From the NCBI GenBank assembly GCA_015057635.1, contig SVEB01000091.1, forward strand, positions 1 through 58,155: DNA of 58,155 bases. The letters are read 5' to 3'. Shown in pieces: positions 44,911-52,954 of the stretch (position 1 is its first letter; each line of letters starts with the position of its first letter). The stretch comes from Lachnospiraceae bacterium (lineage in GTDB: Bacteria > Bacillota > Clostridia > Lachnospirales > Lachnospiraceae). Under the pieces are notes generated by a model, which made no database searches, had not been told where the DNA came from, and saw only the letters and a list, made by a program, of their open reading frames with translations. A program made the translations under genes and the position numbers.

Positions 44911-45678
44911 CTACGCCTCCTCATCCCTTAAATCCGTACCGGTCAGCTTAAGAAAAATATCCTCCAGGCAAACCAGCCCCTCTTTGCTGTATTTCTCCTT
45001 TAGTTCTTCCTTTCCCATATCCTCTAAAATCCTTCCATGGTCTGCAAGGATAATACGGTCACAGATTGCCTCAATCTCCTCCATATAATGCGAAACATAG
45101 ATCACCGTAGTCCCTTCCTCATTCAGTCTTTTAATCGTCTCCATAATATGATTCCTAGACTGCGGATCAATGCCCACTGTCGGCTCATCCATAATCAGAA
45201 TCTTAGGCGAATGCGCAATGGAGCATGCGATATTTAACCGTCTCTTCATCCCTCCGCTAAACTTCGATGGCATCTCCTTCTTCCATTCCAAAAGTCCTGT
45301 AAACGCAAGGGCCCTCTCACTTCTCTCCTTCAATTCCTTTCCTTTGTATCCATAAAGTGAGCAGAAAAACTTCACATTATCATACGCACTTAAGTCCTCA
45401 TACACTGCCATATCCTGTGGAACAACACCAAGCATCCCTTTAAACTTTCTCTTATCTGATTCCACATCCTCTCCCATACAAAAAATCATCCCCGCATCCT
45501 TTCTCACAATATCCGTCACCATCTGAAGCGTCGTACTCTTTCCTGCTCCATTTGGCCCGATAAATCCAACAATCTCTCCCTTTTTCACCGAAAAACCAAT
45601 TCCATCCACAACCTTCTTCTCACCATAACGTTTTACCAACCCTGTAAGCCTTAAAACTTCGCCTGTCTCTGCATTCAT
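44911..45678 (-). CDS. ABC-2 type transporter ATPase
   Basis: A 255-residue ATPase of the DrrA/CcmA group: Walker A GPNGAGKST near residue 39, signature FSGGMKRR, Walker B ILIMDEPTVGIDPQ and a switch His in YVSHYMEEIEAICD. First gene of the exporter operon. A 16-bp palindrome containing CCAATATTGG is located 33-48 bases upstream of the ATG, and the PadR regulator gene precedes it. Confidence 0.9.
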   Translation of the reverse strand: MNAETGEVLRLTGLVKRYGEKKVVDGIGFSVKKGEIVGFIGPNGAGKSTTLQMVTDIVRKDAGMIFCMGEDVESDKRKFKGMLGVVPQDMAVYEDLSAYDNVKFFCSLYGYKGKELKERSERALAFTGLLEWKKEMPSKFSGGMKRRLNIACSIAHSPKILIMDEPTVGIDPQSRNHIMETIKRLNEEGTTVIYVSHYMEEIEAICDRIILADHGRILEDMGKEELKEKYSKEGLVCLEDIFLKLTGTDLRDEEA

Positions 45679-45710
45679 TTCAATAATCTCCCTTCTTACT
45701 CAATATTTAT

Positions 45711-45726
45711 TATCCAATATTGGATA
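45711..45726 (-). promoter_or_regulatory. Putative PadR operator before the ABC-2 ATPase
   Basis: TATCCAATATTGGATA is a perfect 16-bp palindrome between padR and the ATPase gene. Its core CCAANNTTGG also occurs at the padR promoter (46618-46627). Confidence 0.6.
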
Positions 45727-45775
45727 TTAGCCTAAAAAAAAGAAATGTGGTTTTTCTAACACACATTCCTTTCTC

Positions 45776-45815
45776 CTTGGTATCTTGGTATCTTGGTATC
45801 TTGGTATCTTGGTAT
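45776..45815. repeat. Tandem 8-bp repeat, five copies
   Basis: CTTGGTAT is repeated five times without a break, followed by one degenerate copy to 45823, just after the padR stop (45834). The unit contains the TTGG half of the putative operator. It could vary in copy number by slippage. Confidence 0.85.
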
Positions 45816-45833
45816 CTTTCTATCCCCTGTTAA

Positions 45834-46553
45834 TTAATGCTTCTTCTTCAGCTCTGCAATAATTCGGTCCAGATTCTGTTCTGCACTTCCCGGATTCTTT
45901 AATATCTCCTCTTTCAGCCTCATCACATAAGCCAGACTCTGTTCCTGTTCTGACATTCTGCCATTATCACTCTCCTCTGTCACATCAAAAGAAGCAATCA
46001 TCCTCTTCGACTGTTCCCCTTCTTTCATATACTCATCCAGATGTTTCAGTAGTTCCTCATGCCAGGCAATCTGATTCGTCAGACTGTCAATCGTCATCTC
46101 AAAGCTCATGCAAAGCAGCCGGTCTGTGCTCCCCTCCGCCTTAATGCTCTGCCACTTCACCCAGAACTCCTTCTGTTCTTGTAGTGTTTGCACATGACTT
46201 CTTACAATGCTCTCCACTTCCTCCTTCGGCAACGCCCCAAGCATAGGACGGATTAAGAACTTTTCTGAACTAATATCCGAAATCGGCTTCGCCAGTTCCG
46301 TCCTCATCTCCTCCTTCAAAGCATCCTTTCCCTCTTTTGTAATCTCATAAACCTTCCGTACCCTCGACCCAGTCCTCTCCTCACGCAATACCGAAATCAG
46401 CCTTTCCTTCTCCAGCTTCGTCAGCGCATAATAAATCGATCCCGACTGAATCCTGGTCCACTGTTCCATCCCCGACACCTGCAAAAACCTCTGAATCTCA
46501 TATCCATGTGCCGGTTTAATATTAATATAATATAAAATAATGCCTCGTATCAT
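45834..46553 (-). CDS. PadR-family transcriptional regulator
   Basis: A 239-residue regulator. The winged helix is in residues 1-85 (HGYEIQRFLQ, SGSIYYALTKLEKERLI, RKVYEITKEGKDAL) and a long helical C-terminal domain runs from 100 on, as in group 1 PadR proteins. It lies upstream of, and in the same direction as, the ABC-2 exporter it probably controls. The matching CCAANNTTGG palindromes at both promoters support this. Confidence 0.88.
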   Translation of the reverse strand: MIRGIILYYINIKPAHGYEIQRFLQVSGMEQWTRIQSGSIYYALTKLEKERLISVLREERTGSRVRKVYEITKEGKDALKEEMRTELAKPISDISSEKFLIRPMLGALPKEEVESIVRSHVQTLQEQKEFWVKWQSIKAEGSTDRLLCMSFEMTIDSLTNQIAWHEELLKHLDEYMKEGEQSKRMIASFDVTEESDNGRMSEQEQSLAYVMRLKEEILKNPGSAEQNLDRIIAELKKKH

Positions 46554-46617
46554 CCTAAAATCCTCCCTCTCTATCCTTCGTACACATCCTACTGCTATAT
46601 CCGCCCCCCAACATTCT

Positions 46618-46660
46618 CCAACCTTGGTTATATTCTATGCCCAATCTTAGCTATTGTCAA
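46618..46660 (-). promoter_or_regulatory. padR promoter with CCAANNTTGG site
   Basis: On the minus strand TTGACA (46660-46655) and TAGAAT (46637-46632) are 17 bases apart. CCAACCTTGG at 46618-46627 (the palindrome CCAANNTTGG) lies at the expected transcription start. Confidence 0.75.
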
Positions 46661-47192
46661 TATTTTACTCCAACAACTCATCTTCTTCTTTCGACATAAT
46701 ATCCCTTATGTTTTTAATATCTTTTCTCTTCTCTATGTTTTTATCTCTCTACCTTATCTTTTTTGTCTACCTTATGTTCTTATAATCATTGATCAATTCT
46801 TTTATGTACTGCCCTTCTTGGCTAATGCTCACACTGTTTTCTCCCGATCCCCATTTCATACATTCATTCCTTTTGGTTTTTCCTCATACTATTCTCTCTC
46901 AATCTATCCTTTCTCAAATTACCATCTCGCTTATCACGCCGTATCTTATGGTGTCACTGCCCTGTACTGCACTCCACGCCTCCGTTCGCTGCCTCCTATA
47001 ACTCATAACTGTTTTCCCACCATTCTATAAATTTCTTCTATCAATAATCGACCTCTTCTCCTATTCTTATTCCCACCTTCCAATTTTTCACCACCATCTC
47101 CCCCTTCCCGTGTGCCGGTGCTCACACCGCACTCCCTTCACCCGTCTGCACACGCTCCCCTCCCACCGGCTCTCCTCCCATCCGTCTGTCCT
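46661..47192. other. Gene-free pyrimidine-rich region
   Basis: The plus strand here is strongly enriched in C and T over more than 500 bases. Open frames exist on the plus strand but none has a ribosome binding site or a protein-like sequence. One short hairpin, GTGTG...CACAC, lies near 47110-47128. No feature is recognised. Confidence 0.6.
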
Positions 47193-47223
47193 ACAATGCG
47201 TTTCGTCTTTTGAAACGCATTGT
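47193..47223. terminator. Perfect hairpin abutting element E
   Basis: ACAATGCGTTTC pairs with GAAACGCATTGT over a seven-base loop. It touches the outer arm of palindromic element E and may be a separate terminator stem, though without a long T-run. Confidence 0.5.
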
Positions 47224-47427
47224 AATCCCAAGGGGAGCCCTGGTGTCGGCGGGTGCCATATGGGTCCGGCTGTCCGGCTCATGGCGAACAAAAGGGGGCG
47301 ATGTCTTTGAATAGCAGACAGTGTATTTCTGTCTGATAGTCAAAGACATCGCCCCCTTTTGTCCGAGCATGCGTCCGAACAGCGGACCCATATGGCACCC
47401 GCCGACGCCAGGGCTCCCCTTGGGATT
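47224..47427 (-). repeat. Palindromic intergenic element, copy E
   Basis: The arms 47224-47269 and about 47382-47427 are almost perfectly complementary (tips AATCCCAAGGGGAGCCCTGG and CCAGGGCTCCCCTTGGGATT). Core in minus orientation: GCATGCTCGGACAAAA, a perfect inner stem GGGGGCGATGTCTTTG with its complement, the CAGACAG/CTGTCTG loop stem and TTTTGTTCGCCATGAGCCGG. It starts nine bases past the ktrA stop, in the same orientation as ktrA. Confidence 0.9.
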
Positions 47428-47435
47428 CCCCTAAT

Positions 47436-48086
47436 CTAAATCTGCTTCAGAATGCGATCGATGTCTAGTTTTTTGCCGATTACCATAAGGTGTTCGTCTC
47501 TAGAGAAAACGTGGTCTGCCGGTGGAAGAAGTTTCGTCTGATCTCCCACCTTCGTTGCGATAATGCTCACATGGAACTTCGCTCTAAAATCCACCTCACG
47601 GATGCTCTTTCCGATCCACTTCTCGAGTGGGGGGATTTCATAAATAGAAAACTCGTCTGTCAGTTCGATATAATCGAATACATGATTTGCGGAAAAGCGT
47701 ACTGCCAGTTTCTCTGCAATATCGCGGTCCGGATAAATAACCTCATCCGCACCATTTTTCAGCAGAAACTTTGCATGAATATCGCGGTTTGCCTTACTGA
47801 TTACGTACTTGGCGCCAAGTTCCTTGATCTGGCTTGTAATCTCTAAGCTGCTCTGGAAGTTCGTACCAATACACACAAACACCAAATCAAAATTCGCAAC
47901 ACCTAAGCTTTTTAACACTTCAATATTCGTACAGTCACCAATCTTGGCACAGGTCACGTAAGGAAGCAGTTCCTCTAAATTTTCTTCCTTTGCATCTACA
48001 ACCATAACCTCATTTCCAAGGTTAATTAAATCCATACACAGATGATGTCCAAAACGGCCCATCCCTATCATTAATATCGACTTCAT
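47436..48086 (-). CDS. ktrA: Potassium uptake regulatory subunit KtrA/TrkA (RCK domain)
   Basis: A 216-residue cytoplasmic gating subunit. The nucleotide-binding RCK_N domain (MIGMGRFGHHLCMDL, VMVVDAKEENLEEL) covers 1-125 and TrkA_C covers about 135-216. It binds ATP/ADP or NAD(H) and controls KtrB. It follows ktrB by 16 bases. The C-terminus is complete, and palindrome E begins right after it. Confidence 0.92.
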   Translation of the reverse strand: MKSILMIGMGRFGHHLCMDLINLGNEVMVVDAKEENLEELLPYVTCAKIGDCTNIEVLKSLGVANFDLVFVCIGTNFQSSLEITSQIKELGAKYVISKANRDIHAKFLLKNGADEVIYPDRDIAEKLAVRFSANHVFDYIELTDEFSIYEIPPLEKWIGKSIREVDFRAKFHVSIIATKVGDQTKLLPPADHVFSRDEHLMVIGKKLDIDRILKQI

Positions 48087-48102
48087 TTCTAAGTGATCCT
48101 CC

Positions 48103-49443
48103 CTATCCTATCGTGATCTTTTCTACCGGCTGCTGAAGCGGAGATGGTATCTTTCTTTCCGTAAATGCAAGCGCAAAAGAAAGAGAACCCACACGACCAC
48201 AATACATCAAGAAAACAATCAGCATTCTTGATATTTCTTCTAAATCTCTTGTTATACCTGTTGACATGCCGACCGTTCCGATTGCGGAAAATGTCTCAAA
48301 CAAAACGTCAACCAGATTAAAACTCTGAATTCCACAGATAACCAATGTGACGGAAAGTGCTAAGAATAGATTCGTAGCAAATACCGATGCAGCTCTTCTG
48401 ATTGCATCCGGCTCAATTCGTCTGCCAAAGATATTGCATCCATTTTCATGGCGCATGGAACTTAACACATACAGCGCGATGACAAAGAACGTCGTTGTCT
48501 TAATACCGCCTGCAGTCGATCCCGGACTTCCTCCGATAAACATTAAGATAATCGTTAACAGTTTACTGCTTTGTGACAGCCCTGCCGTATCTATTGTATT
48601 AAATCCTGCTGTTCTGGCGGTAACCGAACTAAATAAAGAGGAGAAGATCTTCTCTTTCATGGTCATATCCGCCATCAGTTTGTTATTTTCAAAAAGAAAA
48701 AATAAAATCGCTCCGCCAAACACCAAAAGTGCTGTCATAGTAAGCACGATTTTTGAGTGTAGACGGTATTTACGAAACTTTAACTTATGCATCAGCACAT
48801 CTTCCCATACTAAGAAACCGATACCGCCGATTACGATCAGAACCATAATCGTGATATTGATAATCGGATCTCCCGCATATGCGGTCAAGGAAGAATACTC
48901 TTCATAACGTCCCATTAAGTCAAATCCGGCATTACAAAAAGCAGATACCGAATGAAAAATGGCATTATAGATTCCCTTTATAATTCCTAACTGCGGAATA
49001 AAACGAATAGAAAGCAAAATCGCTCCGATCCCTTCAAACAGACAGGTTCCAATCAGAATGCGCTTTGTTAATTTTACAATACCCCCAATATGTAAGGTAC
49101 TAACACTTTCGTGAAGAAGTTCTCTTTCCTTCAGGCCAATCTTTCTTCGTAACATCAGGGAAAATAAAGTCGCGATCGTCATAAATCCAAGACCGCCGAT
49201 CTGAATCAATACCAGTATGACAAGCTGACCGAATAAGGACCAGTACCGAAAGGTATCCCTTACTATGAGCCCCGTCACACAGGTTGCAGAAGTAGACGTA
49301 AATAGGGCGTCTGAAAAACTTGTCCATTCTCCGCTTTTGCTTGAAATAGGAAGCATCAGCAGCAGTCCACCTGCTACAATCATAAGCAAAAAGCCCAAGG
49401 CGATGATCTGCGTCTGGGTCAATTTGGTTTTACACAATTTCAT
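48103..49443 (-). CDS. ktrB: Potassium uptake channel subunit KtrB/TrkH
   Basis: A 446-residue membrane channel with four MPM repeats. The selectivity filter loops are seen as SATCVTGL, AFCNAGFD, ARTAGFNT and IGTVGMST. The ATG at 49443 follows GGAGG; the ATG at 49455 is inside that site. With KtrA it forms a potassium (sodium-coupled) uptake system. The operon diverges from dedA. Confidence 0.92.
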   Translation of the reverse strand: MKLCKTKLTQTQIIALGFLLMIVAGGLLLMLPISSKSGEWTSFSDALFTSTSATCVTGLIVRDTFRYWSLFGQLVILVLIQIGGLGFMTIATLFSLMLRRKIGLKERELLHESVSTLHIGGIVKLTKRILIGTCLFEGIGAILLSIRFIPQLGIIKGIYNAIFHSVSAFCNAGFDLMGRYEEYSSLTAYAGDPIINITIMVLIVIGGIGFLVWEDVLMHKLKFRKYRLHSKIVLTMTALLVFGGAILFFLFENNKLMADMTMKEKIFSSLFSSVTARTAGFNTIDTAGLSQSSKLLTIILMFIGGSPGSTAGGIKTTTFFVIALYVLSSMRHENGCNIFGRRIEPDAIRRAASVFATNLFLALSVTLVICGIQSFNLVDVLFETFSAIGTVGMSTGITRDLEEISRMLIVFLMYCGRVGSLSFALAFTERKIPSPLQQPVEKITIG

Positions 49444-49532
49444 AAAATCCTCCATAAGGACAGCTTCGTTTCTGAATAGTTACTACTCTTTTTCATATAT
49501 TATAATAAAAATCCCCTAAATAAGGAGCTAAC

Positions 49533-50123
49533 ATGGATTCTGTCATTCAGTTCATTTACAATTACGGAATTATCGCTATGTTTTTTATCATTCTGCTGGA
49601 ATATGCATGCTTCCCAGTCTCAAGTGAGATCGTTCTGCCATTCTCCGGTGCATTCGCCGCCTCAAAAGGACTTCCATTCCCCCTTGTGCTTATCATCAGC
49701 GTCGCTGCCGGTATCTTAGGCACCTTAATCTGCTACGCCATTGGACGCTCTGGCGGAGCTATTCTGCTAGAACGAATTCAAAACAGATTTCCTAAAACAA
49801 AAAAAGGTATTGAAGCATCCTATGATAAGTTCGATCATTTCGGTTCCTACGCGGTGTGTTTTGGACGCATGATCCCTTTATGCCGTACTTACATAGCATT
49901 TATCGCCGGGGCAGCGAAACAGCCGCTTCCTATATTCATTAGCTATTCCGTAGTTGGCATCGCTATATGGAATACGATCTTAGTAGGCCTTGGTTATCTT
50001 TTGTGCGATAACTGGGCCAAAGCGGTGTCTTATTATACCCGATACAAAAACATATTGATTCCCGTAATTCTTCTGCTTATTTTATTTCTCGTGGCAAATA
50101 AGCTAAAAAAACGAAAACTGTAA
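49533..50123 (+). CDS. DedA-family membrane protein
   Basis: A 196-residue DedA/SNARE-associated (VTT) protein, probably a lipid scramblase or transporter involved in envelope homeostasis. Signature regions are PVSSEIVLPFSGAFAA near 28-43 and FGRMIPLCRTYIAFIAGAA near 108-126, with four to five hydrophobic helices and a basic end (KLKKRKL). The ATG follows AAGGAG. Element F lies about 100 bases after the stop. Confidence 0.88.
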   Translation: MDSVIQFIYNYGIIAMFFIILLEYACFPVSSEIVLPFSGAFAASKGLPFPLVLIISVAAGILGTLICYAIGRSGGAILLERIQNRFPKTKKGIEASYDKFDHFGSYAVCFGRMIPLCRTYIAFIAGAAKQPLPIFISYSVVGIAIWNTILVGLGYLLCDNWAKAVSYYTRYKNILIPVILLLILFLVANKLKKRKL

Positions 50124-50230
50124 ATTTCCTCTTAGGATTCTGATTATAGCTCCATCATCCGCGAAATACAAGCACAATTTATAAAATCTGACAAACATAA
50201 TTAGGAAAATACAAAAGTTGCACGTGGGAG

Positions 50231-50458
50231 CTGTCGAATTAAGGGCGGCTGAGGAGGGAAGAGGGATGCGAACAACATGGGGACAAATGTTCGGATACAT
50301 GAACGGACAAAAAGATGGCTCCGTCTTCGTCTAGCAGACAGGAAACCGCTGTCTGCTATTCAAAGATGGAACCATCTTTTCGTTCGTCATGAGCCGGACA
50401 TTTCGGTCCCATGCCGCCCGCATCCCTCTTCCCTCCTCAGCCGCCCTTAATCCGACAG
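50231..50458 (+). repeat. Palindromic intergenic element, copy F
   Basis: Arms from CTGTCGAATTAAGGGCGGCT (50231) pair with AGCCGCCCTTAATCCGACAG (to 50458), and CACG/CGTG may extend this to 50221-50462. Core in plus orientation: ACATGAACGGACAAAA, inner stem GATGGCTCCGTCTTCG, CTAGCAGACAGGAA...CTGTCTGCTATT, CAAAGATGGAACCATC, TTTTCGTTCGTCATGAGCCGG. It lies between convergent dedA and pyrF, in dedA orientation. The remaining bases of the 505-base gap show only the pyrF terminator. Confidence 0.88.
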
Positions 50459-50585
50459 CGTGCTCGTACGGCTGTCTTTAGCGGTATTGGATGGCAAAGA
50501 CATCACAAAAGACAAACGAGAGGGATCATGCAGAACCAAAACACAAATACAAGACTGCTACTTGCGGGCAATATCTGAGACTGTT

Positions 50586-50637
50586 GTAAAATAAATCACA
50601 ATACACATGTCGTAACAATATGTGTGTTTTATTTTAC
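50586..50637 (-). terminator. pyrF terminator
   Basis: TAAAATAAAACACACAT near the stop codon pairs loosely with the ATGTGTATTGTGATTTTATT region, giving an A/T-flanked hairpin that overlaps the pyrF stop codon and ends in T-rich sequence on the minus strand. Confidence 0.55.
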
Positions 50638-51552
50638 GAGAGCAGATTTGATGTCGGAAACCATATCAAGGACTGCCTGACGGGAAGCATCTGCATAGCA
50701 GGATTCGCCGAAGGATTGGTAAGCTTCCTGCTTGTATGCGGCGATGATTCCGCGGGAGGAGTTGATGATAGCTCCTAAGCCATCTTTGTTGAAGAAATGA
50801 ACGAGGTCCTTGCCTTTTCCACCCTGCGCACCGTAGCCTGGTACTAAGATATAATTCTTTGGCATGATATCTCGAAGGACTTTGCCCATCTCTGGGTAAG
50901 TTGCGCCTACTACGGCTCCTATATAGCTATAGTCCTTGCCCATATGTATTTCGCCCCATTCAGCTACTTTTCTACCTACTAATTCGTATAACGGCTTTCC
51001 ATCGATTAACTGATCCTGGAATTCTCCGGAACTTGGGTTGGATGTTTTAACAAGGATAAAGAGACCTTTGTTTTCTTCTTTGCATACATCAATGAATGGA
51101 ATGATTCCATCGCTTCCAAGGTATGGATTTACAGTTGCAAAGTCTTCGTCAAAAGCATAGAAGGAATTGCTTCCTACTTTTACTTTTCCTAAATGAGCGG
51201 TTGCATAAGCTGCGGATGTGGAACCGATATCGCCTCTCTTTACATCACCGATTACTACGAGATCTTTTGATTTACAGTAGTCAACTGTTTTCTTGTAGGC
51301 AATCATTCCTGGGATGCCAAACTGCTCATACATCGCAATCTGTGGCTTTACTGCAGGAATCAAATCATAGGTGGCATCTACAATCGCCTTGTTATATTCA
51401 AAAATTGCAGCGGCTGCACCTTCTAGTGTTTCACCATGTTCTTTGAATGCATTTGCTTTCACATGTTCTGGTATGTAGTTTAACATTGGGTCTAATCCTA
51501 CTACAATCGGTGCACTGTTCTTTTCAATTTTTTCAATTAACTTCTGAATCAT
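50629..51552 (-). CDS. pyrF: Orotidine 5'-phosphate decarboxylase (long type)
   Basis: A 307-residue decarboxylase making UMP, the last step of pyrimidine synthesis. PIVVGLDPML at the N-terminus and the catalytic VIGDVKRGDIGSTS near residue 96 identify the longer group of PyrF (about 270-310 residues). The ATG follows GGAGG. It lies 62 bases after pyrC, so the two are probably co-transcribed. Confidence 0.95.
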   Translation of the reverse strand: MIQKLIEKIEKNSAPIVVGLDPMLNYIPEHVKANAFKEHGETLEGAAAAIFEYNKAIVDATYDLIPAVKPQIAMYEQFGIPGMIAYKKTVDYCKSKDLVVIGDVKRGDIGSTSAAYATAHLGKVKVGSNSFYAFDEDFATVNPYLGSDGIIPFIDVCKEENKGLFILVKTSNPSSGEFQDQLIDGKPLYELVGRKVAEWGEIHMGKDYSYIGAVVGATYPEMGKVLRDIMPKNYILVPGYGAQGGKGKDLVHFFNKDGLGAIINSSRGIIAAYKQEAYQSFGESCYADASRQAVLDMVSDIKSALVK

Positions 51553-51614
51553 CTTACTTTCCTCCGGTTTATGTTATCTGACTTTTCTATCATAAAGCTG
51601 TCCTTTTTATCGGA

Positions 51615-52901
51615 CTATGCTTCATAGACTACTTCACCGCTTACCATGGTAAGCTCAACTTTTCCATATACCCTTCTTCCGTGAAATGGGGAATTCTTTC
51701 CTTTTGAGACAAACTTGTTTACATCAATGGCATATTCAAGATTTGGGTCTGCAATGACTAAATCGGCAATCTTTCCCGGTGCTAAGCTACCCTTATCAAT
51801 TCCAAGAATTTTAGCAGGATTATAGCTCATCTTCTCTACCATCTGCATTGGAGTTAAATAACCGCCCTTTACCAACTCTGTAAAGGTAAGCGCGAATGCA
51901 GTCTCGGAACCGACAATTCCAAATGGAGACTGTGCCATGGATCCTGATTTTTCTTCTGCGCTGTGCGGTGCATGATCGGTAGAGATCACATCCATTATGC
52001 CGTCCCGAAGTGCTACTTTTAATGCCTCCACATCCTTTGCAGCACGAAGAGGCGGATTCATCTTATAATTTGGATCATCGCACGGGATATCTTCATCACA
52101 TAAGGTGAAATGGTGAGGGCATACCTCTCCGGTCACCTTAAGACTCATCTCTTTTGCCATCTTTACAAGGCGTACAGAGTCTTCTGTGGAACAGTGGCAG
52201 AGGTGTAAGGAAACACCTGTCTCCTTTGCTAATAGGATGTCTCTTGCTGTGATCACATCTTCTACCGCATTACTTATACCTTCAAGCCCTAACTCTTCAG
52301 CGCGTTTTCCGGCATTCATCACACCCGTCTTAACCAGTGTCTTATCCTCGCAGTGTGCGAATACCGGGATTCCGGCTTCTTTTGCCGCACGCATGCCTTC
52401 CACATACAGATTGATATCCATAACGGACTTGCCGTCTTCACTGACTGCCATCGCTCCGGCATTCGCCATCGCCTTAATATCGGCCAGTTTATTGCCTGCC
52501 TGGCCGATTGTGATCGCGCCGATTGGCACGATATTCACAGCGGCTTCCTCTGCTGCCTTATATTTCAGGTATTCAATCATACATTTATTATCAATGGCCG
52601 GTTTCGTATTCGGCATCGGACAGATTGTGGTATAACCTCCGACTGCTGCTGCCTGTGATCCCGTTGCAATCGTTTCCTTATACTCGAATCCTGGTTCTCG
52701 CAAATGCACATGAAGATCAATAAAGCCTGGCATTACGTACTTCCCAGAAGCATCAATCACCTGATGCGCCTTATCCTCGATATTCTTTGCAACCTGCTTA
52801 ATAACATCATCTTCTACTAATACATCATAAATCCCTTCGGTGTTTGTTGAAGGATCTAACACATAACCATTTTTAATTAATGTAATCACTGTTTCATTCA
52901 C
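51615..52901 (-). CDS. pyrC: Dihydroorotase
   Basis: A 428-residue zinc amidohydrolase that closes carbamoyl-aspartate to dihydroorotate. Metal and substrate motifs are DLHVHLREPGFEYKE near residue 59, FAHCEDKTL, LHLCHCSTEDS and STDHAPHSAEEK near 305. The binuclear-site spacing is of class I (PyrC of Gram-positives). The ATG at 52901 is close to its AAAGG site; the GTG four codons later would also fit. Confidence 0.94.
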   Translation of the reverse strand: MNETVITLIKNGYVLDPSTNTEGIYDVLVEDDVIKQVAKNIEDKAHQVIDASGKYVMPGFIDLHVHLREPGFEYKETIATGSQAAAVGGYTTICPMPNTKPAIDNKCMIEYLKYKAAEEAAVNIVPIGAITIGQAGNKLADIKAMANAGAMAVSEDGKSVMDINLYVEGMRAAKEAGIPVFAHCEDKTLVKTGVMNAGKRAEELGLEGISNAVEDVITARDILLAKETGVSLHLCHCSTEDSVRLVKMAKEMSLKVTGEVCPHHFTLCDEDIPCDDPNYKMNPPLRAAKDVEALKVALRDGIMDVISTDHAPHSAEEKSGSMAQSPFGIVGSETAFALTFTELVKGGYLTPMQMVEKMSYNPAKILGIDKGSLAPGKIADLVIADPNLEYAIDVNKFVSKGKNSPFHGRRVYGKVELTMVSGEVVYEA

Positions 52902-52954
52902 CTTTCCATGTTGTTATATGATAAAAACCGATATCCCTGCAATTTACTGATTCA

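Noticed and set aside
45776..45823. Repeat as a CRISPR or phase-variable coding repeat
   Set aside because: The 8-bp unit lies outside coding sequence, after the padR stop, so it cannot shift a reading frame.
1..50458. Integron attC sites or IS200/IS605 ends as the identity of the palindromes
   Set aside because: Like attC, they are variable in sequence and follow genes in the same orientation. But no GTTRRRY-type core sites, integrase or cassette array are seen, and the genes are ordinary chromosomal ones on both strands. No transposase lies nearby.
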